From positions 1 through 64,000 of the forward strand of contig CAZFNI010000011.1 in assembly GCA_964520655.1 (NCBI GenBank): a DNA stretch of 64,000 bases. The letters are read 5' to 3'. This document shows, in pieces, positions 1 to 9,032 of this stretch (positions are counted from its first letter, which is position 1; every line of letters starts with the position of its first letter). The position numbers and the translations under genes were made by a program. The notes beneath the pieces are model-generated. The model made no database searches. It saw only the letters and a list, made by a program, of their open reading frames with translations, and had not been told where the DNA came from. This DNA is from JACQQW01 sp964520655 (GTDB lineage: Bacteria; Omnitrophota; Gorgyraeia; Zapsychrales; Fredricksoniimonadaceae).

Positions 1-22
1 CTACCCCACGGGGGGATGGGTT
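1..22 (+). repeat. 22-bp segment identical to 45990-46011
   Basis: The first 22 bases of the window are identical to 45990-46011 inside the second large gene. In both genes the segment encodes TPRGDG in the linker before the shared helical module, and similarity continues downstream with scattered differences. The match may extend further left, beyond the window. It suggests duplication or gene conversion between the two large genes. Confidence 0.75.
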
Positions 23-3000
23 AAGCGAGGACGAAAGGAACAGTTGGGCGACAGGCCCCGCTCATGCTATCCGGGATCTTGTCATCCCTCAATTGACCAA
101 AGAGGTCAATGAAGGCAAGAACTTTGCCCAACTGCGTCAGGTCTATAATTCTCTGATCCTGGCAACCTGGTACAAGAAGAAGATCAAGGACAATATTATC
201 ACCCAGGTTTATGCTGACAAGAACAAGATCAAGGGGACTGAGTTTGACGATCTGTTGAATGCCAGGACAATTTATGAGCGTTATCTGCAGGCCTTTAAGA
301 AAGGAACATATAACTTTATTAAGGAAGAAAAAGATCCTGTCTCCCAACAGGTCATTCCCAGGAAATATTTCTCCGGCGGGTGGAGCGGGCATGTTGATCT
401 TAATGTGGTGACCAATCCTGATGCCGCGATGACCGGCAGGATCCTTCGAGATAAAGGATTGATGCGTCTTGATTTGAAATTAGAAGTTAGACCAGGTGGT
501 CGTCCTTCATTTGTAATCCATCCAGATTCAATGATTATTGATACGGTTAGCGCGACTTTAAAAATCAATAAGGAAGAAAGTATTCCCAAAGTTGTTAAAT
601 ATAGATCAACAAGGAGAAAGATCTATGAATATAACAACTTTGTTGTCAAGGTGCTAATGCGTATGGATCAGCGTGAACAATTAAAAGATATTCCTCCTTT
701 AGGTTTAAGGCAGCCTGATAACACGCTTTTTACGAATAGCATAAGCCCGCGGATACTTCAGGATGGTTTTATGAGAGGGACAGACGGTTACTATTATCCT
801 TATGTCGTTGAACAACGTATCAAAGGTTATTCTTTAGATATTGGAGGCCTACTTTTGGAAGATGAGATTGATAACTTCTTCCTGAAAAGATTGACTAAGT
901 CTGAAAGGACTGCTCTGGTCATTCAGCTTCTGAAAAAGATGATTGATCAGGGGATTATATTCAATGATATGGATTCAACGCAGATCATGATCGGCGAAGG
1001 TGAGGACGCTGAAGTGCGTGCATGGTTTGTGGATCAAGAAAAGGATCAGATGAGAGCTGTCGATGATAGAAATGAATTAGTGTGGCGCTATATTCAGAGA
1101 TTTAGAAGCAATCCACTTGATTCTCGTGTTGTTGATCCGCAGATGATTATGGATTTTTTGAATAAGATAAGTGACAGTACGCAAGACGCGGCGATGAGTC
1201 AGAATGGTAAATCGGAGAACATAAACAGAGCGGCAGAAGTCTTATCTTCTCAGGATGGGAATGTTGTTGTGGAAAAGAATGCTGATTCCGGCCGATGGCA
1301 GTTGCGCAGGTCATCTATCCCTGTTGAGGTTCCTCAAACTATCTTGGATATGATCGGGAAGAAATTGGAACAGGAAGATAAACATTCGTTACTTATCGCA
1401 CTACGCAATCATTCCATTGAAAGTATCGCTCAGGCTTTAGAGAATATAGCCACAGGGCAGATGAAGTCATTACAAGGCTTCCTAAAAGAGCAAGGGATTG
1501 AAAGCACATACGATTTTAAGAAAGTCGTTTTGGTGCCATCCTACGGCGATGCCGAAGGGCGTCCCTTGTTAAATGTGATGCCTTCTGAGGGAGTTGAGAT
1601 CATTTCGTATGCGCTTAATAGAGCGTTAAATAATGTGGACGCGCGGGTCTATAATCCGAATTTGACATCTCCCCAGGATCTCTATGCATTCATCGAGCGG
1701 GAAAAACCGGATATTGTTGCCAAAAGCGTATTGGAAACGACCCTTGAACGGGATGTGGAGATATTAAGCCGGATGTGGAAGATCTCGTCTAACACATTGT
1801 TCTTTCTTGGCGGTCCAAATCTGGCGGATGCGCCGCATCAGGAGCTATTTGATGCGCTGCATTTAGACGGGATAGTGACTGGAGGGGTGGGGGCGTTTGT
1901 TGAGATCGTGGGACGCTTACAAAAAGATGTCACACGTGGAGTAAATCTTAAAACCTTGTCGGAATTAGGTAATGTGGCGACTGTCAATGATAATGGTCGT
2001 GTGATCGCGCCCATCCGTTTACCAGAATTGCCGGTTGATCTTAAGAATCCGTATTCAGATATTCCTAAAGGGATCGTGGATGTGACGCATCGCAAAGCAT
2101 ATCCAACTGCGGATAATTTAAATGTTGTCCCGATCGCCCGCGGGCAGTTGGGGTTTATGCCGCTACGCGTTGCCGAAGATCTATTAGGCAATAATTGCGG
2201 AGGTAAATGTATTTTCTGTCAGGTGCATAAGATCGGGAGTCGTGACCCTATGCCCCCTGAAGAAGTTGTGGCCAGGATCAAAGAACGTTATAACCCCAAG
2301 GTCCACGATACGATGTATTTTGGGGCTTGGGATATTTTTGATGATCTTGATTACATCAGAAAGATCGCAAATCTTATTGAGAAAGACCCGGTGTTAAGGG
2401 CGGTCCCTAAACGTGCTTCTGGCCGCGCGGATGGCATCGGTGACGGATCGATCCTCTATGATCTTAAACGGGCGGGTTTTACGTATATTAGTTTTGGTGT
2501 TGAGTCCTATGACGATAAAGCGTTGAAAAAGATCGGCAAAGGAGTTACCAACCAACAGAATATTTTTGCGATCGAGACTGCATTGAAAGCCGGTATTATG
2601 CCGACCATTTATCAGATTCTTTTTTCTCCTAGTAAAACGATCCAATCTATAACCGATGATATTGAACAGACGATGAAGTATGTGGAACAAGGAGCTAGTA
2701 TCAGTGTTGTCCCAGCTTTAAGCATTATATGGGGGACGGCATTTAGCCGAATGTCACGCCTGCATCATCTTGAAACGATCAATTTTGACGGCATGAAGAA
2801 ACCGATGCAATATCCCAAACGCCTTAAGCATGATGAAGAACAGCTTGAAGCTCTTGAGCAGAGAATGATGGTGATCTTTGAGGAAGTGATTAATGATCCT
2901 CAATATCCATCGTTTGCGCGTAGATCCTTGAATTTTTACGGGTTAGCATTATTCAAAGCATTCTATTTGGCTCTGCAAGAGTCCGTGTCGATGGAGGAAA

Positions 3001-6000
3001 AGATCACCATCGCATCCAAGATCAGGAATGTGGACGTACTGTTATTATCAGGCTTGAATGAAGAAGAACGGACTGTTACAGCATTCTATAATCCAGAGAT
3101 AGCAAGCAAGTATTATCATGTTAAAGATCTTATCCCTCGCTATGGCGGGGATGGGAAACTTGAACAGGCGCCTCTGCTGCTGGATGATGGCTCTTTGATC
3201 ATATTGCGCAGGAATCCGTTGGAGTCAAAGAATTTCAAGATCTTCTCGGTAAATAATGGAAAAGAGATTGGGGATCTTAATTTTGTGAATCTTGCTCAAA
3301 ATAGGGATGTTTCTGTTGTGATCCCGAATGCGATCGACAGGAATGGAACATTACAGGAGGGGTTATACCAATGGAGTAGAAGAGTCTTGCTGGAAGAAAC
3401 AGGCGAAGCAGCGGTTGCCGAGAATGTTTCCAATTCTTCCGCGATATATCCCGTGGGGCATCTGGTGGGGGTATTAACAGAGGATGTTCTTAAAGAACAT
3501 AGTCTGTTTGGTCCGCAATTGCAGAATGCGGTTGAGTATTCAAGAGTGGAGATCATGGTGGGGGATGATCGTTTAATGGATGAGTACTCTGCTCTATGGG
3601 GGAAGATGGGGTATCAAGTTTTACGCCAAGAGGAGCAGGGGGTATCGTTCTATCTGGCAAGGAAAGGCGAAGATCAACGCCTGATCATGGCGGCAAACAA
3701 TTTACAACAAGCGTCTTCTTTTTATTGGTCCTTGAAGCGAGCATTTCCACAGATCCCACCTATCGTAGTTCGGGATCTGAATTGGCAGGAAGCAAGCGAG
3801 GTCCAATTTATTCCCTCAACAATCGTTGAGAAAGAAATCCTTAGTGAGTCCGCAGGATTTATATGGGATCAGATCATGTACGCGATCAAAAAACTTGATG
3901 TGGAACATCAGATAAACGACGACATTTTCGGTTTACGAGATAAGATCCGGAGCTTTTTAGAACGTGTTGATCCCCGCAGAGTCTCGCCGTTCGCTTTAAG
4001 TATGTATTATCGATCGGTCTTATTGAATGCGTGTGATACGCAGCAGCAACGGCGAATAGTGAGTGGGGCGATCGAAGGTATACCCTTTTACCGGTTGATT
4101 TTATCCCGTGATCCATTGGTTAAAGATATTTTCGTAAAGCCAACAGCGGATCCGCAGATCGCGATTGATCCAGGATATGCTCAGGAAGTGGAAAAGGTTG
4201 ATCTGAAAGCATTGTTATCTTTTTGGAAAGAAGACGGCTTGGTCATGCATGTGATCCAGCCGCTTGGTCCGATAACATATTTATTAGACCAGATGACAGA
4301 TAAAGATCAGTTAATGTTCAGTAATGGGCCGTTAGAGTCGCTATTGGGAACAGTCGGTCAGGTCCAGTCGGTCAGAGAAATTGTTTTTCCTCCAAGTTCA
4401 TTTGCTAAAAAGATTTATTTAGTTGAGAAAGCAGACTCAAGTAAAGTTTTGATCTTTGCTGAGTTGCCGGGAGAGACATACAATTGGCACTGGCAGTCCA
4501 TGGTCAAAGCGTATCTATACAAGAAAGGAGTTTCTCCTGTTATATATAGTTCCCGCGAGAAGGTTGGGCCAGTCAACTATGAACGGATGGTTAAGTTTTT
4601 CGATGCCTACGCAGAATATTTAAGGGAAGTGCGTTCCGTCATTATTGCCCCTCCTAAAATGTTCCTCGAGGATTGGAAGAAGTTCTTAGTCAGGACGATC
4701 GATGATCGATCAAAAGGTGTTCGTGTTGATCTCTATGAACTTCCCACTGGGGAGAAAGTTGCTGTTTTGTCAATGTCTCATTCTTTTCATGGGGAGATAT
4801 TAGCCAAGAACATGGAATTGCTGTTAGCAAAATACAACCTGATCACTAATGTCTATTTCTATCAAACAGCGGGTTATTTAGGTCAGTTTAAAGGGCATCA
4901 TGCTGTTTATCCTAAAGGGGTTATGCTGCCCAATAAGGAAGTTGTTAAAAATGACCTAAGCAGTGAAAAGAAAGATGATTTTCTTCATGCTACGGTATTT
5001 TCTGTTATGGAAGAGACTCCGGAAATAATCAGCGATTATATGAACAAGGGCGTTAGAAGCCTTGATATGGAGCTAGGGTATCTAGCGGAGGTGCTTTCTA
5101 AGAAAGGCGTTAAACTTGGGTTCGGGTTGGTCATTGTGGATGCGGTCACACTGGAGGAGGGGGCTTTGAATGTTGGCGGTTGGGGGGATAGTTATTTTAT
5201 AGGGAATGAAGAAAGTTTTCCTGCCAAGGTATTAAAGGAACTAAATTTCTCGTATTCTGAACATGCTCCAATGGAGAAAAGTCTTTGGGAGCAGGTGCAG
5301 GCGCAGCGCGGCTTTGGCAACCGATTGGTTGAAGCCTCGAAGGAGGCCTTGGCAAGATCATTATATTCGTCCCAAAGAACAGAGCAAATAAGCGGCGGTG
5401 ATATTGGCTCTTTTTCTCGGGGCACTAATAACAAGGGGGCGGATATTGATCTGCTTTTTCTTAATTTGCCACAAGATAAAGGAATAGACTGGGATTGGAG
5501 TAATAGTCAGGAGTCAGAGAAACGTATTGAATCATTAGATTTATTGAGCAGAAAAGCTCCCGCTTACGCTGAAATGGTTCGTGAAATACAGCGCTCTTTT
5601 AGTGCTGCTCATTTGGGGACTGTCGAGTTTGTCAGGGTTAAAGCGTGGAAAGGTCTTCCGAGTTTATTAATACATTTTATCCTTCAATCGCCAGAATATG
5701 GGCGCATGTATCTTTCATTGATCTTGATGCATCCATCTTCATATTTTGGTGTTGATCATGCTGCAAAATTTAATGCTCTCGTTAAAGAAATTATTGAACA
5801 ATCAGGAAAATCAAGAGCAGAACGTCTTTTGAAAGAAATACGTATGTTAAAAGGTTTGGTATACAAGTATGCTTCCGATTCTCGTGTGGAAGCTCAAGAA
5901 TTCTTTGGCAATATTCCAGGATTCGTTATTGAATCTTTCTTTTGGAAACGTGGCAAAGTGAGGACGTTGGAGGATATTCTTCATGAATTAAAAACAATGG

Positions 6001-7844
6001 AAATATCGCCTTCTGAATTTAAACATATTTCAGGCCGGTGGATTGATGATCCAAAGGTAATATTCTTAGGGGGAGATGAGTCTTTGAAACAGATCATCCA
6101 GGAAACAGTATTGCCCACTGGTTTCAGACTATTGAAATCAATAGCACAAGACTATGATTCTAAGTCCTTTAAGGATCCAGCAATGCAGGCATTAAGAGAG
6201 AAGCATTATGTAAGAACTTTTACGAAAGTCACCGGCAGGAATGTCAGGATCAGCGAGATCTTTAATGTGCCGTTAACCGCTCAGGAAGAGCAAGCAGTCA
6301 TCGACAAGATCCAGCATGATCCCAATTTCAAGGCAGTCTTGATCAAGGAGGATGTTCTTAGAGAAGCATTGGTGAATAATCAAGGACGGGCTAAGTTTGT
6401 ATTGAATGAAGATGCAGGCATCATCCCGAAAGCTTATCGTGGATCGTCAGTGAGTTTGGGATCGTCGGTTGGCGCATTGATGAAAGATGAAGATCCTATA
6501 GATTGGAAAAGTCTATCCGAGAAAAAAATCGTTCGTGTTAATCCTACGGGATATTTGTTGATCAAGGTGCGAGGGCATTATTTGCTGACATTTAATCAGG
6601 GCGCGTTAAATGAAGGAGAGCTTTTGCTGTCGCCGCCAGGCGGCGGATATTGGTTCGCTGACAAAGACGGCAGGCAATTATATTATCAACACATGGCCTT
6701 TAGCAGGAGTTTGGATAAAAAAGAGCCGTTCTCCATGCGGCGGATCATCAGCGGAAGGGATCTACAATTATTTGTGACCATGTTTAATTCAACGCAGGGA
6801 AGAGAAGCGGCTCCCTACAGGGAGCTTGTCCAGGAATTGGTCGGACCGCATAGTGAGACGGGGGGAGTATTTGATCATGTCCCTGAATCATGGCAGGACG
6901 GCATACAGGAGGAAGATAATCATGAAGTGAGCACAGCTGGGAAACGCAAAGATGCTGCACAGTTATCGGTCAATGCGATTGTGCGGCGTCTAATTGAATT
7001 AAAACAAGGGGTTCTTATTAATAATGGGAACATGCAGGTAGATGTTTATCAATTTAGGAAATATGGAGTTGTTCTAAAACAGCGGCAAGGTAATTATCCA
7101 TTAGTCGCACAGTTGAAGAGATCTATCGATCTAGCGAAGAATCGTTTGGGAGGACTTGTTGCAGAATTTTTTGAAAATGATGATGGTGTGATTGTTCAAC
7201 GTACGCTTATTGGTTTGGATGCTGCTTTACGTGAGAGGGTCAACGCTCACGATATAACGGGAGCAAATAAACTGTTGGAACAGTATTTTGAACTTAATCA
7301 AGAGATATTAAAACGTGGGATCGTGAACTGGGCTCCCAAAATAGATGATTATGGGGTCTATAATGATAAGGTTTATCTGATGGATCTAGGTACCCTTGAA
7401 GAGCTTAGTGCTTTTCGTACCGCTAGTGTTATCCCTCAATATATGCATATGGGGGTACCTAAGGGGTTAGAAGCGGGTATTCGGGAACTAATGAATAAGT
7501 ATGGGTTTGGTAGTGGTGATGAGTCTCGCGCGACCATCAAACAAGCGTTACAACAATGGCTTATAAGCGAACAACGGGTTGTTCCAGTTTCGGGGGAGAC
7601 GTTAGTGGAGGAGTTGTCGAGGAAATTACAAGAAGGGGATGGAGCACAGTCACGGGAAAAGACCCCCGGGGGTATTGACCTCAATGCAGCGAAATTAGAC
7701 CTTCAGACTAAGTCTCAAGGTGGAGAAATCAAGTTTCAGATGGATCCTGCCATGTTGGAGCGTTTCAAGTACGCTCCTGGCCTTATTCCGGTCATCATGA
7801 ATATCCAGCCTTTGGATGATCTTAAGGTTTTTTTGGGCCTGTAA
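1..7844 (+). CDS. Giant multidomain protein, 5' end outside window (partial)
   Basis: The frame is open from base 3 to TAA at 7844, giving at least 2613 residues. The TTG at 93 is not the start, because bases 3-92 (TPRGDG...) align with the interior of the large protein at 45290. Segments by nucleotide position: helical module shared with that protein (3-390); kinase-like fold with NFVVKVLM, FNDMDSTQIMI and VDQE (about 630-1110); B12-binding-like Rossmann segment (about 1520-1930); radical SAM core with CX3CX2C cysteines at 2196, 2208 and 2217 (to about 2800); nucleoside-phosphorylase-like segment (about 4440-5215); nucleotidyltransferase motif GSFSRGTNNKGADIDLLF (5403-5456) followed by a region like class I CCA-adding enzymes (to about 5990); Nudix-like segment with PPGGG and RELVQEL (about 6530-6850); a second kinase-like segment ending VYLMDLG (about 7030-7400); C-terminal PGGIDLN tail (about 7665-7841). 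Function unknown. The large paralog has a signal peptide, so export is possible but unproven. The gene looks AT-richer than its neighbours. Confidence 0.85.
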   Translation, partial: TPRGDGLSEDERNSWATGPAHAIRDLVIPQLTKEVNEGKNFAQLRQVYNSLILATWYKKKIKDNIITQVYADKNKIKGTEFDDLLNARTIYERYLQAFKKGTYNFIKEEKDPVSQQVIPRKYFSGGWSGHVDLNVVTNPDAAMTGRILRDKGLMRLDLKLEVRPGGRPSFVIHPDSMIIDTVSATLKINKEESIPKVVKYRSTRRKIYEYNNFVVKVLMRMDQREQLKDIPPLGLRQPDNTLFTNSISPRILQDGFMRGTDGYYYPYVVEQRIKGYSLDIGGLLLEDEIDNFFLKRLTKSERTALVIQLLKKMIDQGIIFNDMDSTQIMIGEGEDAEVRAWFVDQEKDQMRAVDDRNELVWRYIQRFRSNPLDSRVVDPQMIMDFLNKISDSTQDAAMSQNGKSENINRAAEVLSSQDGNVVVEKNADSGRWQLRRSSIPVEVPQTILDMIGKKLEQEDKHSLLIALRNHSIESIAQALENIATGQMKSLQGFLKEQGIESTYDFKKVVLVPSYGDAEGRPLLNVMPSEGVEIISYALNRALNNVDARVYNPNLTSPQDLYAFIEREKPDIVAKSVLETTLERDVEILSRMWKISSNTLFFLGGPNLADAPHQELFDALHLDGIVTGGVGAFVEIVGRLQKDVTRGVNLKTLSELGNVATVNDNGRVIAPIRLPELPVDLKNPYSDIPKGIVDVTHRKAYPTADNLNVVPIARGQLGFMPLRVAEDLLGNNCGGKCIFCQVHKIGSRDPMPPEEVVARIKERYNPKVHDTMYFGAWDIFDDLDYIRKIANLIEKDPVLRAVPKRASGRADGIGDGSILYDLKRAGFTYISFGVESYDDKALKKIGKGVTNQQNIFAIETALKAGIMPTIYQILFSPSKTIQSITDDIEQTMKYVEQGASISVVPALSIIWGTAFSRMSRLHHLETINFDGMKKPMQYPKRLKHDEEQLEALEQRMMVIFEEVINDPQYPSFARRSLNFYGLALFKAFYLALQESVSMEEKITIASKIRNVDVLLLSGLNEEERTVTAFYNPEIASKYYHVKDLIPRYGGDGKLEQAPLLLDDGSLIILRRNPLESKNFKIFSVNNGKEIGDLNFVNLAQNRDVSVVIPNAIDRNGTLQEGLYQWSRRVLLEETGEAAVAENVSNSSAIYPVGHLVGVLTEDVLKEHSLFGPQLQNAVEYSRVEIMVGDDRLMDEYSALWGKMGYQVLRQEEQGVSFYLARKGEDQRLIMAANNLQQASSFYWSLKRAFPQIPPIVVRDLNWQEASEVQFIPSTIVEKEILSESAGFIWDQIMYAIKKLDVEHQINDDIFGLRDKIRSFLERVDPRRVSPFALSMYYRSVLLNACDTQQQRRIVSGAIEGIPFYRLILSRDPLVKDIFVKPTADPQIAIDPGYAQEVEKVDLKALLSFWKEDGLVMHVIQPLGPITYLLDQMTDKDQLMFSNGPLESLLGTVGQVQSVREIVFPPSSFAKKIYLVEKADSSKVLIFAELPGETYNWHWQSMVKAYLYKKGVSPVIYSSREKVGPVNYERMVKFFDAYAEYLREVRSVIIAPPKMFLEDWKKFLVRTIDDRSKGVRVDLYELPTGEKVAVLSMSHSFHGEILAKNMELLLAKYNLITNVYFYQTAGYLGQFKGHHAVYPKGVMLPNKEVVKNDLSSEKKDDFLHATVFSVMEETPEIISDYMNKGVRSLDMELGYLAEVLSKKGVKLGFGLVIVDAVTLEEGALNVGGWGDSYFIGNEESFPAKVLKELNFSYSEHAPMEKSLWEQVQAQRGFGNRLVEASKEALARSLYSSQRTEQISGGDIGSFSRGTNNKGADIDLLFLNLPQDKGIDWDWSNSQESEKRIESLDLLSRKAPAYAEMVREIQRSFSAAHLGTVEFVRVKAWKGLPSLLIHFILQSPEYGRMYLSLILMHPSSYFGVDHAAKFNALVKEIIEQSGKSRAERLLKEIRMLKGLVYKYASDSRVEAQEFFGNIPGFVIESFFWKRGKVRTLEDILHELKTMEISPSEFKHISGRWIDDPKVIFLGGDESLKQIIQETVLPTGFRLLKSIAQDYDSKSFKDPAMQALREKHYVRTFTKVTGRNVRISEIFNVPLTAQEEQAVIDKIQHDPNFKAVLIKEDVLREALVNNQGRAKFVLNEDAGIIPKAYRGSSVSLGSSVGALMKDEDPIDWKSLSEKKIVRVNPTGYLLIKVRGHYLLTFNQGALNEGELLLSPPGGGYWFADKDGRQLYYQHMAFSRSLDKKEPFSMRRIISGRDLQLFVTMFNSTQGREAAPYRELVQELVGPHSETGGVFDHVPESWQDGIQEEDNHEVSTAGKRKDAAQLSVNAIVRRLIELKQGVLINNGNMQVDVYQFRKYGVVLKQRQGNYPLVAQLKRSIDLAKNRLGGLVAEFFENDDGVIVQRTLIGLDAALRERVNAHDITGANKLLEQYFELNQEILKRGIVNWAPKIDDYGVYNDKVYLMDLGTLEELSAFRTASVIPQYMHMGVPKGLEAGIRELMNKYGFGSGDESRATIKQALQQWLISEQRVVPVSGETLVEELSRKLQEGDGAQSREKTPGGIDLNAAKLDLQTKSQGGEIKFQMDPAMLERFKYAPGLIPVIMNIQPLDDLKVFLGL

Positions 7845-7903
7845 ATTTTTCCTACCCACAATATATAAATTATGTTAAGATTTACCCTCATTTGGGCGCA
7901 TAA

Positions 7904-7977
7904 GGACTCATAGCTCAGCTGGTTAGAGCGTCGCCCTCACATGGCGAAGGCCACAGGTTCAAGTCCTGTTGAGTCCA
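7904..7977 (+). tRNA. tRNA-Val (CAC)
   Basis: A cloverleaf can be drawn by eye. The acceptor stem is GGACTCA/TGAGTCC, the D stem GCTC/GAGC, and the anticodon stem TCGCC/GGCGA encloses the loop CTCACAT. The T arm carries GTTCAAGTC. The anticodon is CAC, which reads the valine codon GUG. The discriminator is A and no CCA is encoded, so CCA must be added after transcription. It lies 60 bases after the giant gene and 11 bases before the next tRNA, probably in the same transcript. Confidence 0.93.
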
Positions 7978-7988
7978 TTTTAATATTC

Positions 7989-8062
<74 letters not shown>

Positions 8063-8110
8063 TATAATAGAATGACTATGGATCTGTTCCAGGACGAGAA
8101 AAGGGGATTA

Positions 8111-8137
8111 TTAAGGGGAAAGATTGTTTCCCCTTAA
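8111..8137. repeat. Perfect inverted repeat, 11-bp arms
   Basis: TTAAGGGGAAA and TTTCCCCTTAA flank the loop GATTG. The arms match perfectly. No T-run follows, so a classic terminator is unlikely; RNA processing or an element-borne structure fits better. Confidence 0.85.
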
Positions 8138-8171
8138 GGTTTGGCGATTCATTGCAAGGAGGGGTTTGACA

Positions 8172-8190
8172 GTCCCGACGAAGTCGGGAC
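8172..8190. repeat. Perfect inverted repeat, 8-bp arms
   Basis: GTCCCGAC, loop GAA, GTCGGGAC. It is the second of three consecutive hairpins in the insert behind the tRNA and resembles short REP-type dispersed hairpins. Confidence 0.8.
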
Positions 8191-8196
8191 GCCAGA

Positions 8197-8217
8197 AGGG
8201 GAACCGTTGGTTCCCCT
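8197..8217. repeat. Perfect inverted repeat, 9-bp arms
   Basis: AGGGGAACC, loop GTT, GGTTCCCCT. It is the third hairpin of the insert. Its AGGGGAA core resembles that of the first hairpin. Confidence 0.8.
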
Positions 8218-8303
8218 AATGGGGAGTGAGACGAGCGAAGCGAGCGAACGACGTCCTGGTGGGCCCACATTCAGATTCACTGTAAACCTTTGAGGAACAT
8301 ATT

Positions 8304-9032
8304 ATGACCGCGACGATGTCACTGAAAGACCAGCTGCGTAAATTGATCGAGATCCAGATCTTAGATGAACAGATCTTTGCGCAGAAGACCATCCTCAAGG
8401 AGCGTCCGGCGGAGATAGAAGCGTTAAAACAGCAATTTGAGTCGACAAAAGTCACGTTAAAGCAATTGGAAGACAAGCTTAAATCCGTGCAGGTCAAACA
8501 AAAAGACCTGGATAACGATTTAAAATCCAAAGAGGACGGCATTGCTAAAGCAGATGCCTCTTTAGGTTTGCTTAAAACGAATAAAGAATATACGGCCAAG
8601 CTCCACGAGATCGAGAATTTGAAGGCTGACAAGTCCTTGGTTGAGGAAAAGATCCTGATGGGTTTTGATGAGATCGAATCCGCCCGGAAAGCGGTGGAGG
8701 CCGAGCGCAAGATCGTCGCACAGCACGAGCAGGATTTTTTAGCGAAGAAAAAAGAGGTTGAGGCGGCCATCACGATCGCAGAGGATCAGATCAAGGTCAA
8801 GACATCCCAAAGGGAACGTCTGACCCCGGAAGTTCGTCCGGATATTTTAAGCCGGTATGAGCGCATCATGAACAATAAAGAAGGGATCGGCATCGTCAAG
8901 GTCGAGAACAGCAATTGCACGGGATGCCATATGCATGTGACGGAGCAATTGCTCAATCAGATCAGGATGTATGAGAATCTGGTCTCTTGCGACAGCTGCG
9001 CGCGCATTTTATATTTAGCTGACGAATTATGA
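8304..9032 (+). CDS. C4 zinc-ribbon coiled-coil protein
   Basis: A 242-residue protein with a long heptad-rich coiled coil (about residues 10-180) and a C-terminal zinc ribbon, CTGC...CDSC (about residues 207-235). This matches the widespread bacterial C4-type zinc-ribbon family (zf-RING_7), often placed next to RNase H or rnpB. The family is thought to bind nucleic acid or act as a scaffold; its biochemistry is poorly known. The start at 8304 has a GAGGAA ribosome site. The stop overlaps the RNase HI start as ATGA, indicating translational coupling. Confidence 0.85.
   Translation: MTATMSLKDQLRKLIEIQILDEQIFAQKTILKERPAEIEALKQQFESTKVTLKQLEDKLKSVQVKQKDLDNDLKSKEDGIAKADASLGLLKTNKEYTAKLHEIENLKADKSLVEEKILMGFDEIESARKAVEAERKIVAQHEQDFLAKKKEVEAAITIAEDQIKVKTSQRERLTPEVRPDILSRYERIMNNKEGIGIVKVENSNCTGCHMHVTEQLLNQIRMYENLVSCDSCARILYLADEL

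Larger units (their letters stand above)
8063..8267. repeat. Hairpin-rich insert ending in a copy of the tRNA-Ile2 3' end
   Basis: This 205-bp stretch begins directly after the tRNA and ends in an exact second copy of its last 15 bases, GTCCTGGTGGGCCCA (8048-8062 and 8253-8267). It holds three perfect hairpins at 8111-8137, 8172-8190 and 8197-8217, followed by a short direct repeat (ACGAGCGAA/GCGAGCGAA, about 8231-8248). I see no gene in it. It looks like a small non-coding element integrated at a tRNA 3' end, or debris of a larger one. Confidence 0.7.

Noticed and set aside
93..95. TTG at 93 as the start of the giant gene
   Set aside because: The frame is open to base 3, and the residues before it align with the interior of the paralog at 45290.
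8111..8217. CRISPR array or tandem terminators behind the tRNAs
   Set aside because: The three hairpins differ from one another, are not regularly spaced, and no T-runs follow. No CRISPR-like repeats are seen anywhere in the window.
8216..8773. 185-codon minus-strand frame rich in Ser, Phe and Cys
   Set aside because: It is antisense to the zinc-ribbon protein gene and has low-complexity shadow composition.
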